Below are positions 42,782-52,532 of a DNA stretch of 64,000 bases, piece by piece (position 1 is the first letter of the stretch; each line of letters begins with the position of its first letter). The notes below the pieces were generated by a model. The model was not told the DNA's origin. It worked only from the letters and a program-made list of their open reading frames with translations, and did not search any database. Origin of the DNA: Streptomyces fungicidicus (lineage in GTDB: Bacteria; Actinomycetota; Actinomycetes; Streptomycetales; Streptomycetaceae); NCBI RefSeq assembly GCF_003665435.1, contig NZ_CP023407.1, forward strand, positions 1,612,001 to 1,676,000, in the 5' to 3' direction. The translations under genes were made by a program, and so were the position numbers.

Positions 42782-43073
42782 GACATTCCCCCGTGCAGTT
42801 GTACGACGTCGAGCGGCGGCATCGTACCGGCCGGCGCGTTCACCCGTACGCACCCCTCATCACCCGTACGCCGGGAAGAATCATATTTCACTCACAGTCA
42901 GCAGCCGTTTACACCAGGACCCTTGGGAAACCCGGACTCTCGACGGATCAGCTGTGCACCAGTACCGTCACAAACCCCCCGCGCGGCGTCTATCCACTTG
43001 GCGCGACGTCCGCATCATGGACGACCATAGGGATGCGCGAAGCAGATAAAGACCGCTGTGAGAGGAGGCGTCC

Positions 43074-43511
43074 ATGGGATCGGTACGCAAGGCGAGTGCC
43101 TGGCTTGGCCTCGTCGACGACAACGAAGACGAGCGTTACTACGACGACGACTACTCCGACGGAACCGAGCCCGGCGAGGCCTGGGTCACCGATCCGCGGG
43201 TCAAGGTGGCCGCGGACGTCGCCGAGGAGAGGGGCCGCCGGATCGGCACGGTCACCCCGGACAGCTTCCGGGACGCCCGCGCCATCGGTGAGCTGTTCCG
43301 CGAGGGCGTTCCCGTCATCATGAACCTCACGGCCATGGACGCCGGCGACGCCAAGCGCGTGGTCGACTTCGCGGCGGGCCTGATCTTCGGTCTGCGCGGC
43401 TCCATCGAGCGGGTGTCGAACCGGGTGTTCCTGCTCAGCCCGGCCGACACCGAGGTGGTCAGCGGTGAGCCGGCCGCGCACCGGTCGGACGGCTTCTTCA
43501 ACCAGAGCTGA
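43074..43511 (+). CDS. sflA: SepF-like cell division protein SflA
   Basis: The product has 145 residues. It begins [19 protein letters not shown], has an acidic linker (YYDDDYSDG), and then a SepF core with [16 protein letters not shown] and [19 protein letters not shown], ending in LLSPADTEV. SepF proteins bind FtsZ. The SflA/SflB paralogues in S. coelicolor restrict FtsZ and DivIVA placement during sporulation. I recall this genome position as that of SflA (SCO1749). A division-gene cluster is not nearby, as expected for the paralogue. Confidence 0.82.
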   Translation: MGSVRKASAWLGLVDDNEDERYYDDDYSDGTEPGEAWVTDPRVKVAADVAEERGRRIGTVTPDSFRDARAIGELFREGVPVIMNLTAMDAGDAKRVVDFAAGLIFGLRGSIERVSNRVFLLSPADTEVVSGEPAAHRSDGFFNQS

Positions 43512-43536
43512 GGCGGGGCCGCCCACCGGCCCCGCC
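43512..43536. terminator. short bidirectional hairpin terminator
   Basis: GGCGGGGCC (43512-43520) pairs perfectly with GGCCCCGCC (43528-43536) around a 7-nt loop. It begins right after the sflA stop and faces the convergent acyl-CoA dehydrogenase gene. Confidence 0.65.
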
Positions 43537-43547
43537 CCCGCGCGGGC

Positions 43548-44732
43548 TCACCGGAAGGCGTCGAGTCCGGTGAGTGCCTTGCCCAGCACGAGCTGGTGCA
43601 TTTCGACGGTGCCCTCGTAGGTGAGCACGGACTCCAGGTTGGTCGCGTGCCGCATCACCGGGTACTCGAGCGAGATTCCGTTGGCGCCGAGGACCGTCCG
43701 CGCCGTCCGGCAGATCTCGATCGCCTCGCGGACGTTGTTGAGCTTCCCGAAGCTGACCTGCTCGGGACGCAGACGGCCGGCGTCCATCCGCCGCCCCAGA
43801 TGGTGGGCGAGCAGCAACCCCTTGTGCAGTTCGACCGCCATGTCGGCGAGCTTGGCCTGGGTCAGCTGGAAGCCCCCGATCGGCCGCCCGAACTGCTCCC
43901 GCGACTTCGCGTAGTCGACCGCCGCCTCGAAGCAGCTCCGCGCGGCGCCCATGGCGCCCCAGACGATCCCGTACCGGGCGTGCGAGAGACAGCCGAGCGG
44001 CCCCTTGAGCCCGGTCACCTCCGGCAGCACCGCGTCGGCGGGCAGCCGTACGTCGTCGAGGACCAGCTCGCTGGTGACGGAGGCGCGCAGCGACCACTTG
44101 TGCTTGATCTCGGGAGCCGAGAAGCCGGGGGCGTCGGTGGGCACCACGAAGCCGCGGATCCCCTCGTCGGTGCGCGCCCACACCACGGCGACGCCGGCCA
44201 CGGAGCCGTTGGTGATCCACATCTTGCGCCCGTTGAGCACCCAGTCCCCGCCGTCGCGCTTGGCGTGGGTGCGCATCGAGCCGGGGTCGGAGCCGTGATC
44301 GGGCTCGGTGAGCCCGAAGCAGCCGATGACCTCGCCGGAGGCCATCCGGGGCAGCCAGTGCCGCTTCTGCTCCTCGCTGCCGAACCGGTGGACGGCGTAC
44401 ATGGCGAGCGAGCCCTGCACGGAGACCAGGGAGCGGATGCCGGAGTCGGCCGCCTCCAGCTCCAGACAGGCCAGCCCGTACTGCACGGCGCTCGCGCCCG
44501 CGCAGCCGTAGCCGTCGAGCGACATGCCGAGCGCGCCGATCCCGCCGAGCTCCCGCGCCAGTTCCCGGATGCCGGGCAGCTCGCCCTTCTCGTACCAGTC
44601 GGCGACGTACGGCAGGACGCGGTCGGCGGCCCAGGTGCGCACGGTGTCCCGCACGGCCAGGTCCTCCGGCTCCAGCAGGTCGTCGAGGCCGAGGGGGTCG
44701 GCGGGGTCGAAGGCGGGCGGCTTCGCGGACAT
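43548..44732 (-). CDS. acyl-CoA dehydrogenase, glutaryl-CoA dehydrogenase-like
   Basis: The product has 394 residues from the ATG at 44732 (GGAGGG 6 nt upstream). It has the acyl-CoA dehydrogenase features CFGLTEPDHGSDPGSM and WITNGSVAGVAVVWA (FAD binding). REQFGRPIGGFQLTQ and the catalytic Glu in LTYEGTVEMHQLVLGKALTG are also present. The YEGT context matches glutaryl-CoA dehydrogenase, which decarboxylates glutaryl-CoA in lysine and tryptophan breakdown. No other genes of that pathway are adjacent, so the exact substrate is inferred. Confidence 0.9.
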   Translation of the reverse strand: MSAKPPAFDPADPLGLDDLLEPEDLAVRDTVRTWAADRVLPYVADWYEKGELPGIRELARELGGIGALGMSLDGYGCAGASAVQYGLACLELEAADSGIRSLVSVQGSLAMYAVHRFGSEEQKRHWLPRMASGEVIGCFGLTEPDHGSDPGSMRTHAKRDGGDWVLNGRKMWITNGSVAGVAVVWARTDEGIRGFVVPTDAPGFSAPEIKHKWSLRASVTSELVLDDVRLPADAVLPEVTGLKGPLGCLSHARYGIVWGAMGAARSCFEAAVDYAKSREQFGRPIGGFQLTQAKLADMAVELHKGLLLAHHLGRRMDAGRLRPEQVSFGKLNNVREAIEICRTARTVLGANGISLEYPVMRHATNLESVLTYEGTVEMHQLVLGKALTGLDAFR

Positions 44733-44843
44733 GGGCACCCTCCGGGGGTTGCTCCGGGACCGTTGATTAGCGGTGCTAGTCAGACTGGGGCGACGCTACG
44801 GCGCGGTCTTCCGCGCGTCCACCCCGGGCCGGGAGGGCGTGGC

Positions 44844-46454
44844 TCACACCTTCACCCCGGCGGCGCGGGGCTCCACGGCCTCCCGCTGCGCGGGCACCTC
44901 GGCGGCCGGCGTCTCGCACTGCATCGTCCGGGGCAGTCTGAGCGCTATCGCCGCCCCGGCCAGCAGCAGACCCGCGCTCACCAGCAGGGTCACGTGCAGT
45001 CCGTGCACGAAGGAGTGGCGCGCGGCGTGCCGCAGGGCGGCACCGGCGGGCCCGCCGAGCCGGTCGGCCACCTCGTAGGCCTCCCCCAGTGAGTGCGAGG
45101 CCGCCGAGGAGGCCGACGCGGGCACCCCCGCGACACCGGTGAGGCCGGGCGCGTAGGCCGCGTTCATCACGCTCCCGAGGAGCGCGATGCCTATGCCGGC
45201 GCCCAGCTGGTAGGAGGTCTCGCCCATCGCGGCCGCCCCGCCGGCCTGTTCCGGCGGCGCCTCGCTGAGCATCGACTCGTACGCCCCGAACAGCGTGGTC
45301 TCCAGGCCGAAGCCGAGCAGGACGAAACCGGCGAGCAGCAGCGGCCAGTCGTCCCGGCCGCCCATGCCGGTCAGCAGCACCACCGCCGCGGCCGTGAGAC
45401 AGAAGCCGGCGGAGACCATGCGGCGCGGGCCGAACCGGCGCAGCATCCGCGCGCCCGCCAGGCCGGCCGCCATCGCCGCGACGGTCAGCGGCAGCAGGCG
45501 CAGTCCGGTCTCCAGCGGGGAGAGCCCGAGCACCAGCTGGAGGTACTGGGCGGCGATCAGTTCCAGGCCGACCAGCGCGAGCATCGCCAGCACGATGCAG
45601 CCCACCGAGGTGCTGAACGCCGGCCGGGCGAACATCCGCAGGTCGATCAGCGGATGCGTGCGGCGCCGCTGCCGGCGCATGAACGCGGCCAGCAGCCCGG
45701 CGCCCACGAGCAGCGGCAGTACGGTCCACGGGCTGCCGGCGGCCTCGCCGCCGCCGAGCCGCTTCACTCCGAGGACCAGCGCGAACAGTCCGGCGGCCGC
45801 CATCAGCGCGCCGGTCACGTCCCAGGGGCCGTCGCTGTCGCCCTTCGACTCGGGCAGCAGGATCCGTCCGACCGGGAGGCTGACCAGCATCAGCGGGATG
45901 TTCACCAGGAACACCGAGCCCCACCAGAAGTGCTCCAGCAGGAAGCCGCCGAGCAGCGGGCCGGCCGCCGCGCCCACCGCGGCGACCGCGCTCCAGACGC
46001 CGATGGCCAGGGCGCGCTCGCGCCGGTCCGGGAAGACCTGGCGCAGGATCGACAGCGTCGCCGGCATGATCATCGCTCCGCCGACGCCGAGCAGCGCCCG
46101 TGCCGCGATCAGCACCTGGGCGTTGTCCGCGAGGGCCGCCACCGCGGAGGCGACGCCGAACAGGGTGTAGCCGAGCAGGAGGACGCGTCTGCGGCCGACC
46201 CGGTCGCCCAGGGTGCCGAAGAGGATCAGCAGCGAGGCGCAGACCAGGGGGTAGGCGTCGACGATCCAGAGCAGCTCCATCGCGCCGGGCCTGAGGTCCT
46301 CCGTGACGGCGGGGACCGCCACGTGCAGCACGGTGGCGTCCACGGCGACCAGCAGCAGGCTGGCGCAGAGGACGACCAGCACCGCCCAGCGGTTGGCACC
46401 GGCCCCGGCCGCCCGACGGCGCAAAGCGGCGGCGGCCGTGGTCGTCCCGGACAT
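44844..46454 (-). CDS. MFS drug exporter, DHA2 (EmrB/QacA) family, 14 helices
   Basis: The product has 536 residues from the ATG at 46454, with GGGAGG 9 nt upstream. It shows LLVAVDATVLHVAVPAV in helix 1, GTLGDRVGRRRVLL (motif A), and about 14 hydrophobic segments to near residue 510, then a short hydrophilic end. DHA2 pumps use the proton gradient to expel drugs or dyes. It is divergent from the PIG-V-like gene with no regulator adjacent. The substrate is unknown. Confidence 0.9.
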   Translation of the reverse strand: MSGTTTAAAALRRRAAGAGANRWAVLVVLCASLLLVAVDATVLHVAVPAVTEDLRPGAMELLWIVDAYPLVCASLLILFGTLGDRVGRRRVLLLGYTLFGVASAVAALADNAQVLIAARALLGVGGAMIMPATLSILRQVFPDRRERALAIGVWSAVAAVGAAAGPLLGGFLLEHFWWGSVFLVNIPLMLVSLPVGRILLPESKGDSDGPWDVTGALMAAAGLFALVLGVKRLGGGEAAGSPWTVLPLLVGAGLLAAFMRRQRRRTHPLIDLRMFARPAFSTSVGCIVLAMLALVGLELIAAQYLQLVLGLSPLETGLRLLPLTVAAMAAGLAGARMLRRFGPRRMVSAGFCLTAAAVVLLTGMGGRDDWPLLLAGFVLLGFGLETTLFGAYESMLSEAPPEQAGGAAAMGETSYQLGAGIGIALLGSVMNAAYAPGLTGVAGVPASASSAASHSLGEAYEVADRLGGPAGAALRHAARHSFVHGLHVTLLVSAGLLLAGAAIALRLPRTMQCETPAAEVPAQREAVEPRAAGVKV

Positions 46455-46718
46455 GTACACGTACCTCCCAGCTGTTCCCTCGCGACCGGCGGGCTCACGG
46501 GGGTGGGGACTCCCCCGCGACTCGGCCGGAGAGGAGCGGTGGTCTCCGGCCCGCGCAACGAACGGCGAGTGACACGTCAGAGTACGCGAGTGGGAGCCGG
46601 GGTCGAGTGGCGGACCTCTCACTGCCGGGGCCGATCCGTGTGGCGTACACCACTTCCCCGCCGCGGCCCGCTCCCCCGCCGGGCCTGCCGGTTCCGCCCG
46701 GCGTCGATAATCGGGCGG

Positions 46719-47972
46719 GTGAACGATCTCGACACGCGCCTCGCCCCGGCCCGGCCCGGGGCACTGCGCCGGGCCGCCCCGGCGCTCCTGGGGTACGCCG
46801 CCGTACGCGCCCTGGGGCTGGCGGTGCTGGCCCTGTGGAGCGGGGCGCGCGGCAAGGACGCGTACACACTGCTGACCGCCCGCTGGGACTCCCTCTGGTA
46901 CACGAGGGTGGCCGAGCTGGGGTACGGCTACGAGGTGCGGCTGCCCAACGGCGACGTGCACTCCAACCTGGCGTTCTTCCCGCTGCTGCCGTGGCTGGAG
47001 AAGCTGGGGGCGGCGGTGTCGCCGCTGTCGTATGCCGACGCAGGCTTCGCGGTCGCCCTGCTCGCCTCGCTCGCCGCGGCCTGGGGCATCTTCGCCGTGG
47101 CCGACCACGTGTACGGGCCCCGGGCCGGGGTGTGCGCGGTGCTGCTGTGGGCGGTGCTGCCGGTCGGGATCGTGCAGTCGATGGCGTACAGCGAATCGCT
47201 GTTCACCGCGCTCGCCGCGTGGTCGCTGTACGCCGTGCTGACCGGCCGCTGGGTGACGGCGGGCGTCCTGGCGGGCCTCGCGGGGCTGACCCGGCCGGTG
47301 GGGCTGGCGGTGGTGGCGGCGGTGTGGGCGGCGGGCGCCGCCTCTTTCGTGCGGGACCGCAGCGTGGCGCCGGAGCACGGCGCGCGGGACGCGGAACGCG
47401 CCGGTGCTCCCCCGGCCGACCGGCGCGTCCGGGCACCGGAGGGCGCTCGCGTCGGACCGGATGCACCCGGCGTGCGCCTGCGCCGGGCGCTCGGCATGCT
47501 CCTCGCGCCCCTGGGAGCAGCCGGTTACGTCCTGTGGGTCGGGCACCGGACCGGCGGCGGGCCGCTGGGATATCTCGACGTGCAGGCCGGATGGCGGAAC
47601 GGGTTCGACGGGGGCTACGCCTTCGCCCGCTTCGTGGCCGGCAGGTTCACGTCGTTCCCGTCCGCCCTGGCGGGTCTGGGGCTGGTGGCCGGGGTCGGCC
47701 TCGTGGTGTGGCTGTACGTCGTCTGCGTACGGCGGCGCCAGCCGCTCCCGCTGCTGGTGTACACCGGGGTCGTCACCGCGCTCGCCCTGTGCGCGTCGAG
47801 CTACTTCGGCTCCAAACCGCGGCTTCTGATGCCCGCCTTCCCCCTGCTGCTGCCCCTCGCCCTGGCACTGGCCCGGCTGCGTACGCCCAGGTCGGCCGCG
47901 GTCGTGGCGGCGGTCGCGGCGGCCTCGGCGGTGTACGGCGCCTTCTGGCTGAACGGCTCCGGCCCGCCGTGA
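46719..47972 (+). CDS. PIG-V-like membrane mannosyltransferase
   Basis: The product has 417 residues from the GTG at 46719, with GATAAT 7 nt upstream (leaderless). It has about ten helices. The lumenal motif RWDSLWYTRVAELGYGY in the first outer loop matches PIG-V type (GT76) mannosyltransferases that use polyprenol-phosphate mannose. A charged insert (about residues 210-250) separates the halves. It probably adds mannose to a cell-surface lipid or protein outside the membrane. The acceptor is unknown. Confidence 0.82.
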   Translation: MNDLDTRLAPARPGALRRAAPALLGYAAVRALGLAVLALWSGARGKDAYTLLTARWDSLWYTRVAELGYGYEVRLPNGDVHSNLAFFPLLPWLEKLGAAVSPLSYADAGFAVALLASLAAAWGIFAVADHVYGPRAGVCAVLLWAVLPVGIVQSMAYSESLFTALAAWSLYAVLTGRWVTAGVLAGLAGLTRPVGLAVVAAVWAAGAASFVRDRSVAPEHGARDAERAGAPPADRRVRAPEGARVGPDAPGVRLRRALGMLLAPLGAAGYVLWVGHRTGGGPLGYLDVQAGWRNGFDGGYAFARFVAGRFTSFPSALAGLGLVAGVGLVVWLYVVCVRRRQPLPLLVYTGVVTALALCASSYFGSKPRLLMPAFPLLLPLALALARLRTPRSAAVVAAVAAASAVYGAFWLNGSGPP

Positions 47973-48196
47973 TCCGCCCGAACGGCCGATGAGCGCCGGG
48001 GAAATTCCGCGCCAGCCCCCGGTGAACGAATTCATAAGCGCGATAAAACCCTCCCCCGGAATGATCAAAGGAATTGAAGTCCACGGCATCCGGGGTTTGC
48101 GGATTCATCCGCGATAAAGGCCTTCCTGAGAGGAATGCCACATCACATCGTCATCACAAAGCCGCTGATTCGACGGGGTTCCGCACTCACTCGCTG

Positions 48197-48209
48197 TAAC
48201 GTCGATTGG
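48197..48209 (+). promoter_or_regulatory. -10 element of a leaderless promoter for the PAP2 gene
   Basis: TAACGT at 48197-48202 lies 7 nt before the GTG at 48210, with no ribosome-binding site. The region just left (47990-48180) is AT-richer than the genes on either side. Confidence 0.5.
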
Positions 48210-49214
48210 GTGCGTACCGAACGGAAGCCCACCCGTCTGGACCGGGTGTTCGCGAGGCTGGATCGTGAGCCGGAGCGGCCGGCTCACATCGGCGTGCCGC
48301 GAATGAGCCGGCACCGGGTGGTGCTGTTCGGCGCCGCCCTGGTCTGCTATCTGGCGATCGTGTGGGCCGTGCTGATCACCTCCTGGCTGGTCCGGCTGGA
48401 CTGGCAGGTGATGTTCTTCCGCCCCTACCAGCAGTGGTCCGAGATCCACGCCTTCGTCGACTACTACGTGGTGCTCGGCCAGCGCGGCCCCACCGCCGTG
48501 ATGGTCGCGGCCTGGCTGGGCTGGCGCTCCTGGCGGCAGCACACCCTGCGTCCGCTGCTCGCCCTCGGCGTCTCCCTGCTGCTGCTCAACGTCACCGTCG
48601 GTGCCGCCAAGTACGGCATGGGGCGCCTCGGACCGCACTACGCGACCGAGATCGGCTCGAACGAGATGTGGCTCGGCGGCGATATATTTCCCAGCGGCCA
48701 CACCGCCAACGCCGTGGTGACCTGGGGAATCCTGGCCTATCTGGCCTCCACCCCGAGAGCCCGCCGCTGGCTGTCGGCCGTGTCCGCGGTGACCTCGCTC
48801 GGCGTGGGGCTGTCCACCGTCTACATCGGGACGCACTGGCTGAGCGACGTGGTCCTGGGCTGGATCGCCGGCCTGCTGATCCTGCTCGCGCTGCCCTGGT
48901 TCGAGCCGCTGATCGCCCGCGCGGAGGAGCGGATCTTCGATCTGCGCGCCCGCTGGCGGGACCGCAGGCGCGGCGCGGTGCCGGCCGGAGGGCCGGTCGG
49001 CCGGCCCGTCGTGCTCAGGCCGCTCACCGACCGTGCGGACGCGGCGCCCGACCCGGTTCCCACTGGCCGTCCGGCCTCCCGGCCGCCCGCCTATCTGGCG
49101 CCCGGACCGCACACCACCCGCGCGGAGCGCTCCCCGGTCACGCCGGCCGGCAGCCGCCGCCCGCCGCACCCGGAGCGTCACCCGCGCGGCACGACGCCCG
49201 TGACCCGCCCCTGA
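48210..49214 (+). CDS. PAP2 family membrane phosphatase
   Basis: The product has 334 residues. Six membrane helices carry the PAP2 motifs KYGMGRLGPH (motif 1), FPSGHTANAVV (motif 2) and STVYIGTHWLSDVVLGW (motif 3), facing the outside. It dephosphorylates lipid phosphates such as undecaprenyl pyrophosphate or phosphatidate. The C-terminal about 85 residues are a disordered Pro/Arg-rich tail. The GTG at 48210 is preferred to the ATG at 48135 because of the -10 box. Confidence 0.88.
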   Translation: MRTERKPTRLDRVFARLDREPERPAHIGVPRMSRHRVVLFGAALVCYLAIVWAVLITSWLVRLDWQVMFFRPYQQWSEIHAFVDYYVVLGQRGPTAVMVAAWLGWRSWRQHTLRPLLALGVSLLLLNVTVGAAKYGMGRLGPHYATEIGSNEMWLGGDIFPSGHTANAVVTWGILAYLASTPRARRWLSAVSAVTSLGVGLSTVYIGTHWLSDVVLGWIAGLLILLALPWFEPLIARAEERIFDLRARWRDRRRGAVPAGGPVGRPVVLRPLTDRADAAPDPVPTGRPASRPPAYLAPGPHTTRAERSPVTPAGSRRPPHPERHPRGTTPVTRP

Positions 49215-49237
49215 CGGGCGGAGCGTCCACCGCACAT

Positions 49238-49276
49238 GCCACGGCCCCGGTTCCCTGTCGGAACCGGGGCCGTGGC
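49238..49276. terminator. bidirectional hairpin terminator, 17-bp perfect stem
   Basis: GCCACGGCCCCGGTTCC (49238-49254) and its exact complement (49260-49276) enclose the loop CTGTC, between the convergent PAP2 and I78 genes. Confidence 0.85.
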
Positions 49277-49281
49277 GTGTG

Positions 49282-49497
49282 TCAGCCCTTCCAGGCGCGT
49301 GCCACCAGACCGTCCTTCACCTCGAAGTTCAGCCTGCCCGCGCGGTACTCCATGGTGATGATCGCGCCCGGCGGGAGCGCCCGCACCGTCGGCCAGCCGC
49401 GCTCCCGCGCGAGGTGCTCGGCCCGGTCCGCGGCGAGGCCGACATAGGCGTCCGGGCTGTCGTGGGGTTCCGCCGGGGGTGTGGGAATGGGTGCCAT
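49282..49497 (-). CDS. I78 family peptidase inhibitor
   Basis: The product has 71 residues. It shows VGLAADRAEHLARERGWPTV, then PGAIITMEYRAGRLNFEV, the compact fold of the I78/Elastase-inhibitor-like family (potato-inhibitor-I-like loop). No signal peptide is visible, so it may act inside the cell or be secreted by an unknown route. The ATG at 49497 follows TAGCGT by 6 nt (leaderless). It could restrain proteases such as those encoded at 38809-41279, which is speculation. Confidence 0.8.
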   Translation of the reverse strand: MAPIPTPPAEPHDSPDAYVGLAADRAEHLARERGWPTVRALPPGAIITMEYRAGRLNFEVKDGLVARAWKG

Positions 49498-49921
49498 ACG
49501 GTCACGCTATGCCCTGACCCGGAAGCGGGGAACCCCGCACCGGGAACACCCGGCCGGATCCCCCCGCGGTCACACTTCTGTCACAGGATCACGACAGCCG
49601 TGGGTGACGGTCGCCGTCACCCGGACGGGCGGTTCCGTACCTCTTCCGCAGGCATTCGAACGTGATTTCCGCGTGTCACACCACTGCCGCGATTAACCCC
49701 GGCGGAAAGTGCCCGGGGAAGTACTTCCGGGGCCCCATTTCCTTTTCGTCGCAGCGCGTCGCCGGACGGCCGGATGCGCACAGAAAATACTCGTGTCCAC
49801 CACACGACCCGCCCCTGTCCTCTGTCGGGGACGGGCGGGGTCGAGCATCATGGCGTGGGCCCGGAGGTATCGGTGGCGCGGGCTCCCGGGGCCCGGCGCG
49901 CGTGGAGCGAAGGGGCGAGCG
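49498..49921. other. 424-bp leader region of ctaD with palindromes
   Basis: No gene is seen. GGGTGACGG-TCG-CCGTCACCC (49602-49622) is a 9-bp inverted repeat and GGAAGTACTTCC (49717-49728) a perfect 12-bp palindrome. A CGACCCGCCC/GGGCGGGGTCG stem-like pair lies near 49804-49840, just ahead of the gene. These could be regulator sites for the oxidase, or RNA stems in a long leader. Confidence 0.5.
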
Positions 49922-51613
49922 ATGGGGACGCAGACCGTGCGGGCGGCGACGCCGCCGGCGGGCGTGCAGCGGCGCGGGCAGCTGGTGATCGACTGGCTGA
50001 CCACCACCGACCACAAGAAGATCGGCCACCTCTACCTGATCACGTCGTTCGTGTTCTTCCTGATCGCGGGCGTGATGGCGCTGGTGATGCGCGCCGAGCT
50101 GGCCCGGCCCGGACTGCAGATCGTCGACAACCAGCAGTTCAACCAGTTGTTCACCCTGCACGGCACGATCATGCTGCTGCTGTTCGCGACCCCCAGCTTC
50201 GCCGGTTTCGCCAACGAGCTGATGCCGCTGCAGATCGGTGCGCCCGACGTGGCCTTCCCCCGGCTGAACATGCTCTCGTACTGGCTGTTCCTCTTCGGCG
50301 GGCTGATCGTGCTCGGATCGCTGGTGGTCACCGGGGGGCCGGCGGCGTACGGCTGGTTCGCCTACGCGCCGCTGAACAGCATGGAGTACTCGCCCGGCCT
50401 GGGCCCGGACCTGTGGATCATGGGTCTTGCGCTGTCCGGCTTCGGCACCATCCTCGGCGCGGTCAACTTCATCACCACCATCATCGGGATGCGCGCCCCC
50501 GGTATGACGATGTTCCGGATGCCGCTGTTCACCTGGAACACGCTGTTCACGTCGATCCTGATCCTGCTGGCGTTCCCGGTGCTCGCGGCGGCGCTGCTGG
50601 TGCTGGAGGCGGACCGGCGGTTCGGCGCACAGGTCTTCGATGCCGCGAGCGGCGGGGCGATCCTGTGGCAGCACCTGTTCTGGTTCTTCGGCCATCCCGA
50701 GGTCTACATCATCGCGCTGCCGTTCTTCGGGATCGTCACGGAGATCATCCCGGTCTTCAGCCGCAAGCCGCTGTTCGGCTATCTGACGCTGGTCGGCGCC
50801 ACCATGGCCATCACGGGACTGTCGGTGGTGGTGTGGGCGCACCACATGTTCGCCACCGGCGCCGTGCTGCTGCCGTTCTTCTCCTTCATGAGCTTCCTGA
50901 TCGCGGTGCCGACGGGAGTGAAGTTCTTCAACTGGACCGGCACCATGATCAAGGGCTCGCTGTCCTTCGAGACGCCCATGCTGTGGGCGACCGGGTTCCT
51001 GGTGTCGTTCCTGTTCGGCGGGCTGACCGGGGTGCTGCTGGCGTCGCCGCCGCTGGACTTCCACGTGACGGACTCGTACTTCGTGGTCGCCCACTTCCAC
51101 TACGTGGTCTTCGGCACCGTCGTCTTCGCGACCTTCGCCGGGTTCTACTTCTGGTGGCCCAAGTTCACCGGGCGGATGCTGGACGAACGGCTCGGCAAGA
51201 TCCAGTTCTGGACCCTGTTCACCGGCTTCCACATGACGTTCCTGGTGCAGCACTGGCTGGGCGCCGAGGGCATGCCGCGCCGCTACGCCGACTATCTGGC
51301 GGCGGACGGCTTCACCGCCCTGAACACCGTCTCCACCATCGGCGCCTTCCTCCTCGGCATGTCCACGCTGCCGTTCCTCTACAACGTCTGGAAGACCGCC
51401 AGGTACGGCGAGAAGGTCGACACGGACGACCCCTGGGGGTTCGGGCGTTCCCTGGAGTGGGCGACCTCGTGCCCGCCGCCCCGGCACAACTTCACGACGC
51501 TGCCCCGGATCCGTTCGGAGTCGCCGGCGTTCGACCTGCACCATCCGGAGTACGCGGCGGTGACGCCGCAGCCCGAGCCAGCGAGCGAGCAAGCCGGTCG
51601 TGAGCCGTTCTGA
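49922..51613 (+). CDS. ctaD: cytochrome c oxidase subunit I (orphan copy)
   Basis: The product has 563 residues and twelve helices. It shows [13 protein letters not shown] (heme a His), [14 protein letters not shown] (CuB His-Tyr and the proton-channel Glu), [10 protein letters not shown] (CuB His pair) and [12 protein letters not shown] (heme ligands). This is the aa3 oxidase core that reduces oxygen and pumps protons. No subunit II, III or IV gene is adjacent, so it is a second copy or is assembled with partners from elsewhere. Its 3' end overlaps the opposite WYL gene by 122 bp. ATG at 49922 has GAAGGGG upstream. Confidence 0.93.
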   Translation: MGTQTVRAATPPAGVQRRGQLVIDWLTTTDHKKIGHLYLITSFVFFLIAGVMALVMRAELARPGLQIVDNQQFNQLFTLHGTIMLLLFATPSFAGFANELMPLQIGAPDVAFPRLNMLSYWLFLFGGLIVLGSLVVTGGPAAYGWFAYAPLNSMEYSPGLGPDLWIMGLALSGFGTILGAVNFITTIIGMRAPGMTMFRMPLFTWNTLFTSILILLAFPVLAAALLVLEADRRFGAQVFDAASGGAILWQHLFWFFGHPEVYIIALPFFGIVTEIIPVFSRKPLFGYLTLVGATMAITGLSVVVWAHHMFATGAVLLPFFSFMSFLIAVPTGVKFFNWTGTMIKGSLSFETPMLWATGFLVSFLFGGLTGVLLASPPLDFHVTDSYFVVAHFHYVVFGTVVFATFAGFYFWWPKFTGRMLDERLGKIQFWTLFTGFHMTFLVQHWLGAEGMPRRYADYLAADGFTALNTVSTIGAFLLGMSTLPFLYNVWKTARYGEKVDTDDPWGFGRSLEWATSCPPPRHNFTTLPRIRSESPAFDLHHPEYAAVTPQPEPASEQAGREPF

Positions 51614-52532
51614 CCGCGTCGATCAGCCCGGCCGGTTCCAGCACCTCGAAGTCGAAGCCGAGCAGCATCACGTGGATCACCATGACGTCGAGGCTCGCGG
51701 CCCCGGTCCGCAGCAGACAGCTGTGCGGGCCCTCCGGCTCCAGCGTCCCCGCGGTGGGTGAGATCCGCTCGGCGGCCTCCTCGACGGGCGCCAGCAGACG
51801 GACCACGGCGTGACTGGCGTAGGCGCGGGTGGAGACGCCCCGGGAGACGTAGGCGGCGAGGTTCTCGGCGGGCGGCTCCCGCGGGACGAAACGCGGCCCG
51901 TGCGGCGGCCGGGGGGCGATGCGGTCCACGCGGAAGGTGCGCCAGTCCTCGCGGCCGAGGTCCCAGGCGACCAGGTACCAGCGGCGCTCGGAGCACACCA
52001 GGCGGTGCGGCTCGACCGTGCGGCGGCTCGGCGTGCCGTCGTGGCCCCGGTACTCGAACCGCAGCCGCTCGGCGTCCCGGCAGAGGTGGGCCAGTTCGGT
52101 CAGCACGGCCGGGTCGACCGCGTCCGGGCCCGGCCCGCGCAGCATCGGCACGGTGAACGCGTTCAGGGCCCCGACCCGACGGCGCAGCCGGTCCGGAAGC
52201 ACCTGTTCCAGCTTGGCGAGGGCCCGTACCGAGGTCTCCCCGATGCCCTCGACGCCCTGCCCCGCGGCGGTGCGCAGTCCGACGGCGACGGCCACCGCCT
52301 CCTCGTCGTCCAGCAGCAGGGGCGGCAGTTCGGCGCCCGCGCCCAGCTGGTAGCCGCCGCCGGTGCCGGGGCTGGCGTTGACGGGGTAGCCGAGCTCGCG
52401 CAGCCGGTCCACGTCCCGGCGCACCGTGCGGGCGCTGACCCCGAGCCGGTCGGCCAGGTCGGGGCCGGACCACTCGCGGTGGGCCTGGAGCAGGGACAGC
52501 AGACGCAGCAGGCGTGCCGAGGTCTCCAACAT
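51492..52532 (-). CDS. helix-turn-helix/WYL domain transcriptional regulator
   Basis: The product has 346 residues from the ATG at 52532 (CAGACT 6 nt upstream, leaderless). The N-terminal HTH_11-type domain shows [19 protein letters not shown] and [18 protein letters not shown]. The WYL domain shows [20 protein letters not shown] and [20 protein letters not shown], a C-terminal WCX region follows. The last about 40 residues are low-complexity and lie over ctaD in antisense, so the natural stop may have been lost. Such proteins often bind nucleic acid ligands or respond to DNA damage. Confidence 0.88.
   Translation of the reverse strand: MLETSARLLRLLSLLQAHREWSGPDLADRLGVSARTVRRDVDRLRELGYPVNASPGTGGGYQLGAGAELPPLLLDDEEAVAVAVGLRTAAGQGVEGIGETSVRALAKLEQVLPDRLRRRVGALNAFTVPMLRGPGPDAVDPAVLTELAHLCRDAERLRFEYRGHDGTPSRRTVEPHRLVCSERRWYLVAWDLGREDWRTFRVDRIAPRPPHGPRFVPREPPAENLAAYVSRGVSTRAYASHAVVRLLAPVEEAAERISPTAGTLEPEGPHSCLLRTGAASLDVMVIHVMLLGFDFEVLEPAGLIDAVRTAHDRLARSLARAAASPPRTPDGAGRTPATPNGSGAAS

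Noticed and set aside
44844..48089. 1081-residue reading of the DHA2 exporter frame
   Set aside because: The part before 46454 is antisense to the PIG-V-like gene and not homologous to anything recognised; the exporter starts at the ATG with a ribosome-binding site.
49676..51592. 638-residue frame opposite ctaD
   Set aside because: It is a shadow of ctaD rich in Gln, His, Arg and Asp without domain resemblance.
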